Assembly: GCA_002733865.1 (NCBI GenBank)
Contig: NVXM01000017.1
Coordinates: 1 to 42,013, forward strand
DNA: 42,013 bases
Origin: Sphingopyxis sp.
GTDB taxonomy: Bacteria; Pseudomonadota; Alphaproteobacteria; Sphingomonadales; Sphingomonadaceae
Direction: 5' to 3'
Both the position numbers and the translations under genes were made by a program. Each line of letters starts with the position of its first letter. The stretch's first letter is position 1. Below, in pieces: positions 16,440 to 25,586 of the stretch. A model generated the notes under the pieces. The model did not search any database. It was not told the origin of the DNA and was given only the letters and a program-made list of their open reading frames with translations.

Positions 16440-16512
16440 GATCGGATGGTCCTCATTGGTTTGCAGTGCACGGCCAAAGGCGCAAATGTGCTCAGTTTGA
16501 AACGGAGTAGGC

Positions 16513-19095
16513 TCACTCTGGTTCGGCGATGCTTGAGACGTTCCCGTCAGTGCGAGGACCGGCCTTCGGAGTGCGTCCATCGGTCTGACCCCGATTGAGC
16601 AAACGAAGCCCGTTAAGAACGACCAGCAGCGACGCGCCAACATCGGCCGCAATAGCGCCCCACAGCGAAGCAAGGCCGACAATAGTCAGAGCTGTGAAGA
16701 CAAGTTTGACGGCGATTGAGAATGCGACGTTCTGATGAACTACAAAAAGCGTGGCGCGCGAATGCCGGACCAACCAGGGAAGTTTTGAAAGATCGTCCGA
16801 CATGAGCGCCACATCTGCCGTTTCGATGGCAGCGTCGCTACCCATCGCGCCCATTGCGACCCCGATATTGGCGCACCCCATGGCCGGCGCGTCGTTAACC
16901 CCATCGCCGACCATAGCAACCGATCCGTAGCGTCGTACGAGATCCTCCACGGCGGCTACCTTGTCGGCGGGCAGCAACTCAGCGCGAACCTCGTCGATAC
17001 CGGTTTGCTTCGCAATTAATTCCGCCGTGGCCTGGTTATCACCCGTGAGCATCACGACATGCTCGATTCCAGCTTGATGCAGCGCAGTGACAATACTTCT
17101 TGCTTCCAGCCTGACGGCGTCGGAAACGCCCACAAGGCCCCAAACCTCCTGACCCTCGCCGATCGCGACGAGCGTGTGGCCAGCTGCCGTAAGCGCGTCA
17201 ATATGCAGCGGGATCGCGCCAGAGATGACACCCTGTTCTTCAACATAGCGGCGTGAGCCGAGCCACATGGTGCGGCCAGCCACTTGTCCGGTGACGCCTC
17301 GACCGATGATGGCCTGAACAGCTTCGGCGGGCGCGGCAACGATATTCAACTCATCCGCCTTTGCCAAAATGGCGCTTGCGATTGGATGCGCACTGCGTGC
17401 CTCCAATGCGGCCGCCACCTTGATGATTTCATGGATGCTGCGGCCTGAGAACGGTAAGATCTCGACGACCTTTGGCCGGCCTTCCGTCAGCGTACCAGTC
17501 TTGTCCATCGCGATGGCTTTAAGGCGCGCGGGCGTTTCAAGATGTGTCCCCCCTTTCACAAGAACGCCCTGCTTCGCGGCTCCCGCGAGCGCGGCCACGA
17601 TCGTCACCGGCGTTGAAATCACAAGAGCGCAGGGACAGGCGATAACGAGAAGCACGAGGGCCCGGTAGAACCAAACGCCCCAGGCTCCCCCGAAAAGCAG
17701 AGGCGGAACAAGAAAGATCACGACGGCAAGGATCATCACGAGAGGGGTGTAGACACGTGCGAATTTCTCGACCCATTGTTCGCTGGGCGCGCGTCGGCTC
17801 TGCGCCGAACCCACCATGCGGATGATCTGGGCAAGTGTCGTATCATTCGCCGCCTTGGTGATCAAAACTTCGAGCGCGCCCTCTCCGTTGATCGTCCCGG
17901 CAAAGACCTCGTCCCCCGGGGCTTTGAATACGGGCACGCTTTCTCCCGTGATCGGCGCTTGGTTTATCTCGCTCTCACCAGTGACTACTCGCCCGTCGAG
18001 CGGCATCTTGTCTCCTGGGCGAACGATGATATGCGCACCGACCGGGACTTCGCCTGCCGGGACGTCGCGTTCGGAGCCATCTTCAAGCTTGATGCGTGCT
18101 GTCGGTGGAGCCAGTTCCATGAGGGCTGCTACAGCGCGACGTGCGCGGCCGAGGCTCCACGCCTCAAGTGCTAGGGCCAATGCGAAAAAGAAGGACACCG
18201 TAGCAGCCTCGAACCAGGCACCGATGCCGATCGCGCCCGCGACTGCGACCATCATCAGCAAATTCATATCTGGGCGAAGGCGCTTGGCTGCGAGCCAAGC
18301 CTTTGGTGCAACGTAGCGCGCCGCGCTGAGCACCGCGATTGTGTAGAGCAGAATGCTCGGCAAGGGAGTCGAGCCTAATCCATGTTCTCCTGCCTCGAAA
18401 GCCGCTAACACACCTCCAGCCAGCCAAGCATGGACTGCAAACCCTAGCGCCGTAAACAAGCCGCTCGCTGTCGTCAGCCAAGACTGAACCCGCTTACGGC
18501 GGACCTCGGTTTGCGCTTCTTCGCTCGTCTCACCCTCGGTCCACGGCTCCGCTCTTAATCCAGCGCGGGTAACAGCCTCTAGAATGCTGGCTTCAAGAGT
18601 AACGTTGGGCTTCATATCGATCGACATGCGGCCATTGAGCAGGTCGAAAGCGAGCTTATCTCCCCCGACCAGTGGACCGACTTCGCGCTTCAGCGCTGCG
18701 ATTTCGTCGGCGCAATCCATGCCGTGAATGCGCAATAGAATTTGGCCAGACATAGGTGTTGGACTTGGCGGACCGAGCGCTTCGCGCACTAGTGACCCGC
18801 AGCACGCCGCGTCTTCGGATACTTCAACAAAATCCGACATATGCGGCGAAACTTCAGATGTCTGCCAAAGCTTTGCGTGCAAGCCCGTTTTAGCTACCGC
18901 TGCCTCGATCTCTGCTGCAGCAACTTGATTGGGTGTATGTATGGTCATGAAACCACGCTCAGTGTCGAAGGCTAGCGCATCTTCACCGCCGACGAGTGGA
19001 CCCAGTGCAGCGCGGAGCGCGCGAACCTCGCTCTGGTAGGCCAGGCCATCAACTTTAAAGCGCAATGAGCCTGGAGGACTGATTGTTTTGGTCAT
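16513..19095 (-). CDS. pbrA: Zn/Cd/Pb-exporting P1B-type ATPase (PbrA/CadA-like)
   Basis: An 860-residue soft-metal P-type ATPase. Two related N-terminal HMA-like domains (about 10-77 and 119-185) share a GPLVGG block. The first lacks a Cys pair, the second has the degenerate GMDCADE in place of GMDCxxC, and a CC pair lies between them near 98-99. The transporter core has the CPC transmembrane motif at 487-489, TGES, DKTGTLTEG with the phosphorylated Asp531, the SAHPI motif, and GDGVNDAP. CPC-type members with this layout expel Zn(II), Cd(II) or Pb(II). The start is ATG at 19095 with GGTGG upstream; a TTG-started extension is unlikely. A MerR-type promoter lies 55-85 bases before it, and lspA follows. 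Confidence 0.92.
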   Translation of the reverse strand: MTKTISPPGSLRFKVDGLAYQSEVRALRAALGPLVGGEDALAFDTERGFMTIHTPNQVAAAEIEAAVAKTGLHAKLWQTSEVSPHMSDFVEVSEDAACCGSLVREALGPPSPTPMSGQILLRIHGMDCADEIAALKREVGPLVGGDKLAFDLLNGRMSIDMKPNVTLEASILEAVTRAGLRAEPWTEGETSEEAQTEVRRKRVQSWLTTASGLFTALGFAVHAWLAGGVLAAFEAGEHGLGSTPLPSILLYTIAVLSAARYVAPKAWLAAKRLRPDMNLLMMVAVAGAIGIGAWFEAATVSFFFALALALEAWSLGRARRAVAALMELAPPTARIKLEDGSERDVPAGEVPVGAHIIVRPGDKMPLDGRVVTGESEINQAPITGESVPVFKAPGDEVFAGTINGEGALEVLITKAANDTTLAQIIRMVGSAQSRRAPSEQWVEKFARVYTPLVMILAVVIFLVPPLLFGGAWGVWFYRALVLLVIACPCALVISTPVTIVAALAGAAKQGVLVKGGTHLETPARLKAIAMDKTGTLTEGRPKVVEILPFSGRSIHEIIKVAAALEARSAHPIASAILAKADELNIVAAPAEAVQAIIGRGVTGQVAGRTMWLGSRRYVEEQGVISGAIPLHIDALTAAGHTLVAIGEGQEVWGLVGVSDAVRLEARSIVTALHQAGIEHVVMLTGDNQATAELIAKQTGIDEVRAELLPADKVAAVEDLVRRYGSVAMVGDGVNDAPAMGCANIGVAMGAMGSDAAIETADVALMSDDLSKLPWLVRHSRATLFVVHQNVAFSIAVKLVFTALTIVGLASLWGAIAADVGASLLVVLNGLRLLNRGQTDGRTPKAGPRTDGNVSSIAEPE

Positions 19096-19149
19096 GAGTT
19101 TACCACCATATTTCAAATTGGAGCGAACAAATTCCGCCAAGCGGCACCC

Positions 19150-19180
19150 TTATTACATTCTGTAGCCACTACAGAAGCAA
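19150..19180 (-). promoter_or_regulatory. MerR-controlled promoter of pbrA
   Basis: On the minus strand TTGCTT (complement at 19175-19180) and TAATAA (complement at 19150-19155) are separated by 19 bases. That spacer holds the dyad CTGTAG-N3-CTACAG at 19160-19174 (extended to 8 bp per arm at 19158-19176). The overlong spacer with a central dyad is the hallmark of MerR-family activated promoters, and the half-sites resemble those of PbrR/CadR/ZntR. Confidence 0.8.
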
Positions 19181-19380
19181 CAAGTTTTTCGTTCCCGGTG
19201 ACGTTTCGTCTGGAGTAACTGCTGTATCACCTGGTTCGCTCTTGAAACTGTCGATTCAAACTATTCGGATCGCCCAAGTTGATCGGCATCTGAACTGAAG
19301 TTTTATTTGCCTACGCAAGAACTGGAACCCGGCGCTGACGGACTGAATTACAGATGTGCTTTCAAGCAGTTAATAAGTCC

Positions 19381-19809
19381 CTATGTAGATTTTTGTTCAG
19401 CTAAATCTGTCGGCGAGTTATGATCGGCCAAGACTTCGATGATCCGGCAATCAGCGATTTTTCCGTTGGCACACGAGCCGATCATACGGGAAAGTTCCTG
19501 CCTCAATCCAAGGAGCCGTGAAATCCGGTCGTTGACCGCGACAAGTTGATCTTGGGCGATCCGGCTCACGTCCTCGCATGAAGCATCCGGTATCTCCCTT
19601 AGCCCCAGCATAGCCCGGATTGACGCGATATCGAAGCCAAGCTCGCGCGCATGACGAATGAAGCTGAGCTGCTTGACGTCAGCTGACCCATACAGCCGCC
19701 GACCGCTTTCTGTCCGACCGGGTTTCGGCACGAGGCCTATCCTCTCGTAATAGCGGATCGTCTCAATCTTAACGCTGGCCCGCCGCGACAAAACACCAAT
19801 TGTAAACAT
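19381..19809 (-). CDS. pbrR: MerR-family metal sensor (PbrR/CadR-like)
   Basis: A 142-residue MerR regulator. The winged-helix starts MFTIGVLSRRASVKIETIRYYE in shortened form, followed by GLVPKPGR and SGRRLY, then a dimerisation helix. Cys78, Cys113 and Cys121 form the metal site: one Cys at the start of the dimer helix and two in the C-terminal loop, as in CadR and PbrR. It would twist its promoters open on binding Pb(II), Cd(II) or Zn(II). The ATG is at 19809; the frame extends upstream to 19923 but that part is remnant sequence. It lies upstream of pbrA in the same direction, with a weak dyad just ahead of its own start. Confidence 0.88.
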   Translation of the reverse strand: MFTIGVLSRRASVKIETIRYYERIGLVPKPGRTESGRRLYGSADVKQLSFIRHARELGFDIASIRAMLGLREIPDASCEDVSRIAQDQLVAVNDRISRLLGLRQELSRMIGSCANGKIADCRIIEVLADHNSPTDLAEQKST

Positions 19810-19820
19810 TTTTCTCCATT

Positions 19821-19835
19821 CTGTAGTCACTATAG
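19821..19835 (-). promoter_or_regulatory. MerR-type dyad before the regulator gene
   Basis: CTGTAG at 19821-19826 and CTATAG at 19830-19835 flank a 3-base centre, one mismatch from a perfect dyad and clearly related to the pbrA site. It ends 12 bases before the ATG of the regulator. The corresponding -35 and -10 positions (TCCAAT and GAGAAA) are poor, so it may serve autoregulation rather than strong activation. Confidence 0.6.
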
Positions 19836-19984
19836 ATTGGAGTAGCAAATCATCTGGAACCTGTGAACCGGGCAATTCGGGCAAAGACCGATTATCGACG
19901 CTGTCATAAACGGAGTAGTCCACCGTTGCTGTTTCTTGGAGCCCCTAGTGATATATTCAGCAACTGCACTTAGTCCGTATATGA

Positions 19985-20125
19985 GGCCAATGCGGGTCAG
20001 AGCTCGGCTTTTGCTGCCATTGAGCAAGCGGAGCCTTAGGAGATTGCTGTCCGCCTCAAACGCCGTATCTATCGTACAGTTGTCGAGCATCGTATTGCCC
20101 GTCATCCCCATCATGACATCGCTTA
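19985..20125 (-). pseudogene. Multicopper oxidase fragment
   Basis: This stretch encodes MMGMTGNTML and SNLLRLRLLNGS, the same blocks found near residues 221-255 of the complete multicopper oxidase at 22026-23630, with most bases shared over about 130 positions. The reading then decays and nothing of the copper-binding ends is present. It is a broken partial copy lying between the regulator and the peroxiredoxin gene, probably left by recombination among related metal operons. Confidence 0.75.
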
Positions 20126-20236
20126 CTGACGGGTAAAAATCATGGCATACGCTCGAAGCCCCATTTGATATTTCAGCATTCGGACAGGTACTATAATAAG
20201 CGTCTTCTGATCATTTCAGGCACGGTCTTCACATGA

Positions 20237-20899
20237 TCAATCGGTCGGTTGCGGTATTACGCGTAAATAGGACTTCTTCGTATCCCAGCCAGCAGGATAT
20301 TTGGCTTTGGCATCTTCGTCCGACAGGGACGGCGGGATGATGACATCATCGCCCTTTTGCCAGTTAACAGGCGTTGCCACACCCTTACTTTCTGTGAGTT
20401 GCACCGAATCCAGCAGCCGGAGAACTTCATCGAAATTACGGCCGCTGCTCATAGGATAAAGCAACATGGCTCGGATTTTCTTGTCCGGACCAATGATGTA
20501 AACAGTGCGTACGGTTGCATTATTGGCTGCGGTCCGGCCTTCCGCATGGCCGGTCTCGTCAGCTGGCAACATGTTGTAAAGCTTGGCGACCTTGAGGTCG
20601 CTGTCGCCGACCACCGGATAATCGACTTTATTACCGCTGACCTCTTCGATATCGGGAAGCCAGTCGCGATTATCCTCGCTGCTGTCGACCGAAAGGCCCA
20701 GGATCTTAGTATTGCGCTTCGCAAATTCCTCGCCGAGCCCGGCCATATAACCTAGCTCAGTCGTGCAAACCGGAGTAAAGGCCTTGGGATGAGAGAAGAG
20801 GATCGTCCAACTTTCACCCATCCAATCATGAAAGTTAATGGTACCCTGGGTCGTTTCCGCTGTGAAATCGGGGGCTGTCGAGCCAATTGAAAGTGTCAT
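20237..20899 (-). CDS. 1-Cys peroxiredoxin (Prx6 type)
   Basis: A 220-residue thiol peroxidase, the normal length for the 1-Cys/Prx6 group. The peroxidatic Cys45 is in FTPVCTTE, after FSHPKA. The C-terminal dimerisation domain is present (about 150-220, with YPMSSGRNFDEVLR). It reduces hydrogen peroxide or organic peroxides in the cytoplasm. It is the last gene of the pbrT operon, nine bases after cysK, which suggests protection from oxidant made by metals or the multicopper oxidase. A catalytically altered relative is encoded at 25923-26390. Confidence 0.93.
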   Translation of the reverse strand: MTLSIGSTAPDFTAETTQGTINFHDWMGESWTILFSHPKAFTPVCTTELGYMAGLGEEFAKRNTKILGLSVDSSEDNRDWLPDIEEVSGNKVDYPVVGDSDLKVAKLYNMLPADETGHAEGRTAANNATVRTVYIIGPDKKIRAMLLYPMSSGRNFDEVLRLLDSVQLTESKGVATPVNWQKGDDVIIPPSLSDEDAKAKYPAGWDTKKSYLRVIPQPTD

Positions 20900-20908
20900 G
20901 TAAAACTC

Positions 20909-21955
20909 CTATTTATCGTGGGGGAGGTAGGGGACGTCGAATTCGACGCTTCGGGTGAGAAAATCGGGCACGTGAAATCCTTTTTCGCGCAGGAATACCG
21001 GGTTGAAGAGGCGTGATTGATAGCGTGAACCTGAATCACACAATATGGTGACGATGGTATGGCCGGGCCCCAGTTCCCGAGCCAGCCTGATCGCTCCTGC
21101 GACATTCACACCCGAGGACGTGCCGAGGTTGAGACCTTCTTCCTCCAAAAGAGCGAAGGTGATGTCGAGCGCTTCCTGATCTGGGATGCGGTAGGCATGG
21201 TCAATTTCCAGCCCCTCAAGATTGCCCGTAATGCGACCCTGACCAATGCCTTCGGTAATTGAGCTGCCTTCGGCCTTAAGTTCGCCCGTGGTGAAATAGC
21301 TGTAGAGTGCGGCTCCGGGCGGATCGGCAATGCCGATCCTGATATCCGGCTTGCGCGCGCGTAGCGCTTGTGCGGTGCCGGCAAGCGTGCCACCGGTCCC
21401 GACCGCGCAAATAAATCCATCAACCTTGCCATCCGTCTGGTTCCAAATTTCCGGACCGGTCGTCTCTATATGTGCGCGGTGGTTTGCCCGGTTATCGAAT
21501 TGATTGGCGAACACCGCTCCGTCTTTCCTATTCCTCGCAAGCTGCTCGGCGAGGCGACTGGCAATTTTTACGTAATTGTTGGGGTTGCTATACGGTACAG
21601 CCGCAACCTCAACGAGTTGGGCACCCAGACTATGAAGCGCATCCTTCTTTTCCTGGCTTTGGGTTTCAGGTATAACGATAACCGTCTCCATGCCCAGCGC
21701 ATTGCCGACCATGGTCAGACCGATCCCCGTATTGCCCGCCGTACCCTCGACGATCATACCGCCTCTTGACAGAAGGCCTTGGTCCATGGCGTCACGAACG
21801 AGATAAAGTGCCGCGCGGTCCTTGACCGACGCGCCAGGATTCATGAACTCCGCCTTGCCCAGTATTTTGCATCCGGTTTCGTTCGAAGCGCGGCGAAGTT
21901 TAACCAACGGGGTGTTGCCGATTGCGGTAAGTACATCAGGACAGACGGTCATCAC
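20909..21955 (-). CDS. cysK: Cysteine synthase
   Basis: A 348-residue PLP enzyme of the O-acetylserine sulfhydrylase kind, making cysteine from O-acetylserine and sulfide. Features are IGNTPLVKL at the N-terminus, the PLP lysine in NPGASVKDRA, the GTAGNTGIGL substrate loop and the GTGGTLAG phosphate cup. The C-terminus is longer than in basic CysK. The start is GTG 21955 or ATG 21952, after AAGGAG. It lies between the multicopper oxidase and the peroxiredoxin in one operon, so extra cysteine or thiols for metal binding, or sulfide capture, is a reasonable role. Substrate choice within the family cannot be decided here. Confidence 0.9.
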   Translation of the reverse strand: MMTVCPDVLTAIGNTPLVKLRRASNETGCKILGKAEFMNPGASVKDRAALYLVRDAMDQGLLSRGGMIVEGTAGNTGIGLTMVGNALGMETVIVIPETQSQEKKDALHSLGAQLVEVAAVPYSNPNNYVKIASRLAEQLARNRKDGAVFANQFDNRANHRAHIETTGPEIWNQTDGKVDGFICAVGTGGTLAGTAQALRARKPDIRIGIADPPGAALYSYFTTGELKAEGSSITEGIGQGRITGNLEGLEIDHAYRIPDQEALDITFALLEEEGLNLGTSSGVNVAGAIRLARELGPGHTIVTILCDSGSRYQSRLFNPVFLREKGFHVPDFLTRSVEFDVPYLPHDK

Positions 21956-22025
21956 TTTAAAGTAAGACTCCTTGTGAAGAATTCAACCGCAGAGACCGAA
22001 TACATCTTGATGATTTGCATTAATC

Positions 22026-23630
22026 TCATACGACGACGAACTGCCCCATCATACCAGCATCCTCGTGTTCCAGAATGTGGCAATGGTACATATAGGGCAG
22101 GTCCGGGTCAGTATATTCTTCGAACCGCAAAATAACCCGAACGACCTCGCGCGGTGCCACGGTGACTGTATCCTTTAGCCCCCGTTCTTCTGGGCCGGGC
22201 GCGCGACCATTGCGGTCAAGCACGCGGAATTGCACATCGTGAATATGAAAGGGATGCGCCATCATCGAAGCATTCTCAATCTGCCAGATTTCTGTCGTGT
22301 TGACTTTTACCGTCTCGTCGATGCGCTGCATATCCATGGACTGGCCGTTGATTGTAAAGCCACCGCCGCGCATCATACTCATGCCCATCCCCATATTGAG
22401 GACAAATCTGCGCGTCCGAACCGCATCTGTCGGATCGACGCGAGGCAGCGAGAGCAGCCGGGTGGGCATGGTGATCGCCTTGCGCCGTTGAGCCGTAGGA
22501 CGGATATTCAGCACCGTGAAGCGCTGCCTTTCGTTCATCATGCCCTCGCCGTTTGTCCTCATCCCGCGATCCATCATTTCTCCGCGACCCTCACGTCTGT
22601 CCCCCATGCCGTCACCCATTCGATCGTTGCCGCTCATCATGCCGCGGTTTTGCATCCCGCCGCCTCCCATCATTCCCATCGTCTCGATGCTGTCCGCCAA
22701 AAACGCGACCGGACTGCCATCACTTAGATCGATCACGATTTGTGTACGCTCTCCAGGGGCCAGTATGACATTGTTCGTACGATATGGCTGTTCAAGGAGA
22801 CCGCCATCGCTTGCGACCTGAGCGAAGCTGCGGCCGTCGTCGAATGCAAAGCGATAGAAGCGCGCGTTCGAACCATTGAGCAAGCGGAGCCTCAGGAGAT
22901 TGCTGCGCGCCTCGAATACCGGATTAACAGTACCGTTGACGAGCATCGTATTACCCGTCATCCCCATCATGACATTGCGCATTGACGTGGAATAAAACAG
23001 GCTGCCGTCGCGGTTGAAGGCCCGGTCCTGCACGATCAGCGGAACATCGTCGATCCCGTAATCGTTCGGCAGGTCGAGTCGCTCGCTTTCAGTATCGCGT
23101 ACATAGATCGCGCCAGCCAATCCTTGATAGACTTGCGGCCCGGAGCGATGAAGTGCATGTGAATGATACCAGAACATAGACGCGCGCTGGCGCACCTCGA
23201 AGCTCGGCGACCATTTTCCGCCTGGCTCTATCGGCTGATGCGGCCCGCCGTCGGCGCGTGCCGGCAAATGGAAGCCGTGCCAGTGTACCGTTGCCGTCTC
23301 GGAAAGCTCGCTGCTGACGTTCATCCGAACGGTGTCGCCAGCATACATTTCGAGTGTTGGGCCGAGATAAGGTTGGTTGATACCGATGGTGGGCGTATCG
23401 ACGCCCTTCAAGAAACGTGAGGTGCCCCGCTGCAGATTCAGATCAAATATCCGGACACCACCTTCAACTTTGCCAGGATAAAGCGTGGGTATCTGCAGTG
23501 GATTGACAGAGCCAGAGGATATATATGATGACCGTCCGCCTCCAAGAAATTCCCGTGCAGCGATGCCTCCGATCACGAGCACGCCGCCGCCGATCGCGGC
23601 TCCTCCAAGGAGGGATCGTCTGTTTGTCAT
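22026..23630 (-). CDS. Multicopper oxidase, CueO-like, Met-rich
   Basis: A 534-residue three-cupredoxin oxidase. NRRSLLGGAAIGGG is a twin-arginine signal, so it is exported folded. Copper ligands are HWHGFH (116-121), HSHALH (156-161), HPFHIH (459-464) and HCHILEHEDAGMM (516-528), giving the type-1 site and the trinuclear cluster. A Met/Gly-rich insert at about 318-365 resembles the methionine insert of CueO that binds Cu(I). It oxidises Cu(I), Fe(II) or similar metals in the periplasm. It overlaps the end of the FTR1-cytochrome c gene by four bases, giving a Fet3/Ftr1-like oxidase-permease pair under MerR-type control. A decayed fragment of a related gene lies at 19985-20125. Confidence 0.93.
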   Translation of the reverse strand: MTNRRSLLGGAAIGGGVLVIGGIAAREFLGGGRSSYISSGSVNPLQIPTLYPGKVEGGVRIFDLNLQRGTSRFLKGVDTPTIGINQPYLGPTLEMYAGDTVRMNVSSELSETATVHWHGFHLPARADGGPHQPIEPGGKWSPSFEVRQRASMFWYHSHALHRSGPQVYQGLAGAIYVRDTESERLDLPNDYGIDDVPLIVQDRAFNRDGSLFYSTSMRNVMMGMTGNTMLVNGTVNPVFEARSNLLRLRLLNGSNARFYRFAFDDGRSFAQVASDGGLLEQPYRTNNVILAPGERTQIVIDLSDGSPVAFLADSIETMGMMGGGGMQNRGMMSGNDRMGDGMGDRREGRGEMMDRGMRTNGEGMMNERQRFTVLNIRPTAQRRKAITMPTRLLSLPRVDPTDAVRTRRFVLNMGMGMSMMRGGGFTINGQSMDMQRIDETVKVNTTEIWQIENASMMAHPFHIHDVQFRVLDRNGRAPGPEERGLKDTVTVAPREVVRVILRFEEYTDPDLPYMYHCHILEHEDAGMMGQFVVV

Positions 23631-25585
23631 GAGTTTTTCTCCTGCGGTTTATGAGGAAGGGGATCATTCCCCCGAATATTTCTCCAGAAGCCAAACGCGA
23701 TGATCACAATCAATAAGAACTGCGCTATCAGCGGCTGCGACGCCGGGAATACGCCAAGCATTTCGATACGGGGCACGAATGGCCACGGCGTTATGCCGAC
23801 CATTCCCGCCTCCTGGAGCCCTGCGATCCCTTTGCCGATCAACACCACCGCCAATATGGCAATAAGGATTGCGCTGTAATTAAGTAACTTCCCTATGGGC
23901 AGCTTGCGGCTATATCGCAGCATCGCCCACGCGATTGCTACCAAGAATCCAATGGCTGTACCGGCGCCCGCAAGAACTGCCCCCCCGTTTCGTTCGGTCC
24001 ACAACGCCGCGTAAAACAAGATTGTCTCGAAAACCTCCCTGTAGACCACGAGGAAAGCAAGACCGAACAGGAACCAGCTGGATCCTCGCGAAAGCGCTCT
24101 ACTCATGGTTTTCTGGATATAACGTTGCCATTCGCCGGCCTGCGACTTGCTGTGCATCCAAATGCCCACAGAGACCAGCACGGCCGCTGCGAGTAGAGAG
24201 CCAAATCCTTCGGTGAGCTCGCGGCTTGCGCCGCTGACGGCGATTAGCCGGGTGGCTGCGAACCATGTCGCTGCTCCCCCGGCCAGCGCCGCAACCCAGC
24301 CTGCATGGACGTAGCGGATGCCTTCTGGACGACCCGCCTTGCGCAGAAAGGCGGTCATGGCGACGACGATCAGAAGTGCCTCAAGTCCTTCGCGAAGCAA
24401 GATTGTAAACGAGCCTACAAAGCTCGATACCCAGTCTCCCGCCTCTCGCTCGAGAACATTGTCCGCTTGATCGAACAATTCAACCAACTCACTCGCTTGT
24501 AGTCGTACCTCCGCAGTTGTCGCACCCCGGCCAATCGCCGCTCTCAGAGCGCCCATCGAGCTTTCAATCTGGGTCAGGAGTCCCGCATCTCGCACCGCCA
24601 ACATCGGTTCGAGTGGCTCGAAACCATCAAGATAGGCAGATAATGCAAGATCAGAAGCTCCGTCCCGGTCGCCGGAATCATAGGCTGAAACACTCGCGCG
24701 CAGCCGTGCGCGTGCGATATCGAGTCCCTCAGCACGACTGGTTGTCGTTTTTTCGGGCATTTTCCGGAGAAATGCGGCTAGTGCACGGGCCTTTTCCTCG
24801 CCTATTTCTTGCGCCAGCTGTGCCGGGGTAATCTGAGTGAGCGTTTCGAGATTCGAAAACCGCCGACGTAAGTTTGGCTCCGCATTCCATATTTTCTCAC
24901 CCCTGCGTGCATCGGCTTTGGAGAATGAGAATGCGCCGACATAGAAGGCCAATGCCCATTGATCCGCACTGTCGAGCTGCGCAAAACTCGCCATCGCCGT
25001 TCCGCCGATGCCTTGGTTGATGACCTGGTATAGGCTGAAAACACTGCGTTGCCGGGCCCTAGAGAAGTCGGAGAATGCAGCCGGCGGCGGGTCCAATCCT
25101 GCCGCGAGCGAACCGTCTCCGCCTCCGCTTGGCCCATGGCAGGACGCACATTGCTGCGCGTACAATGTCGCCGTGCGCGAGAAATTGGGCATAGCGGAGG
25201 GAGCCAGGGACACAGGATAGGCGAGCAACACTTCGCGGCCAAGCGTGCGCGCAAGTTCGGCTACTTTGTCAGCCGGTGCCTTGTCCGCTATTGCGCGCTT
25301 TAACCGAGCGGCTAGTCTTACTAGATCGGGCTTGGCAGTGGTGAGGGGAAGGTCCGCGATCCGCTCGTTTGCGGATTGAGAAAATTCTACCATCTCGTCA
25401 TACTCGCCGCGACTTGTGATAGCCCCTTCGGAAACTGCTTCGGCATAATCGACCGCAATATAATCCAGAAGCCGCCAAGCCGTCGCTGCGTCGGCCTGTT
25501 CTGGGCCAGCAGCTAACGCAGGCGCGCTATTGCTCGACGCAAAAAAGAGCGCGGCCACGATAATCTGTAATGTAAGCCGCATCAC
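23627..25585 (-). CDS. pbrT: FTR1-family permease with cytochrome c domain (PbrT-like)
   Basis: A 652-residue fusion with the same layout as its paralog at 8477-10411: signal peptide (1-26), c-haem site CASCH at 146-150, a linker, and a seven-helix FTR1 domain with REGLE at 398-402 and a second REVFE motif. FTR1 members move iron. PbrT in the Cupriavidus lead operon is of this family and takes Pb(II) into the cell. Here it heads an operon with a multicopper oxidase, cysK and peroxiredoxin and is driven by a MerR-type promoter 80-110 bases upstream. This supports a metal-responsive role, but whether it moves iron or lead is not shown. The start is GTG 25585 or ATG 25582. Confidence 0.9.
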   Translation of the reverse strand: MMRLTLQIIVAALFFASSNSAPALAAGPEQADAATAWRLLDYIAVDYAEAVSEGAITSRGEYDEMVEFSQSANERIADLPLTTAKPDLVRLAARLKRAIADKAPADKVAELARTLGREVLLAYPVSLAPSAMPNFSRTATLYAQQCASCHGPSGGGDGSLAAGLDPPPAAFSDFSRARQRSVFSLYQVINQGIGGTAMASFAQLDSADQWALAFYVGAFSFSKADARRGEKIWNAEPNLRRRFSNLETLTQITPAQLAQEIGEEKARALAAFLRKMPEKTTTSRAEGLDIARARLRASVSAYDSGDRDGASDLALSAYLDGFEPLEPMLAVRDAGLLTQIESSMGALRAAIGRGATTAEVRLQASELVELFDQADNVLEREAGDWVSSFVGSFTILLREGLEALLIVVAMTAFLRKAGRPEGIRYVHAGWVAALAGGAATWFAATRLIAVSGASRELTEGFGSLLAAAVLVSVGIWMHSKSQAGEWQRYIQKTMSRALSRGSSWFLFGLAFLVVYREVFETILFYAALWTERNGGAVLAGAGTAIGFLVAIAWAMLRYSRKLPIGKLLNYSAILIAILAVVLIGKGIAGLQEAGMVGITPWPFVPRIEMLGVFPASQPLIAQFLLIVIIAFGFWRNIRGNDPLPHKPQEKNS

Positions 25586-25586
25586 A

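Noticed and set aside
16440..16682. N-terminal extension of signal peptidase II
   Set aside because: It overlaps the ATPase gene and is not like LspA; the GTG at 16439 gives the normal length.
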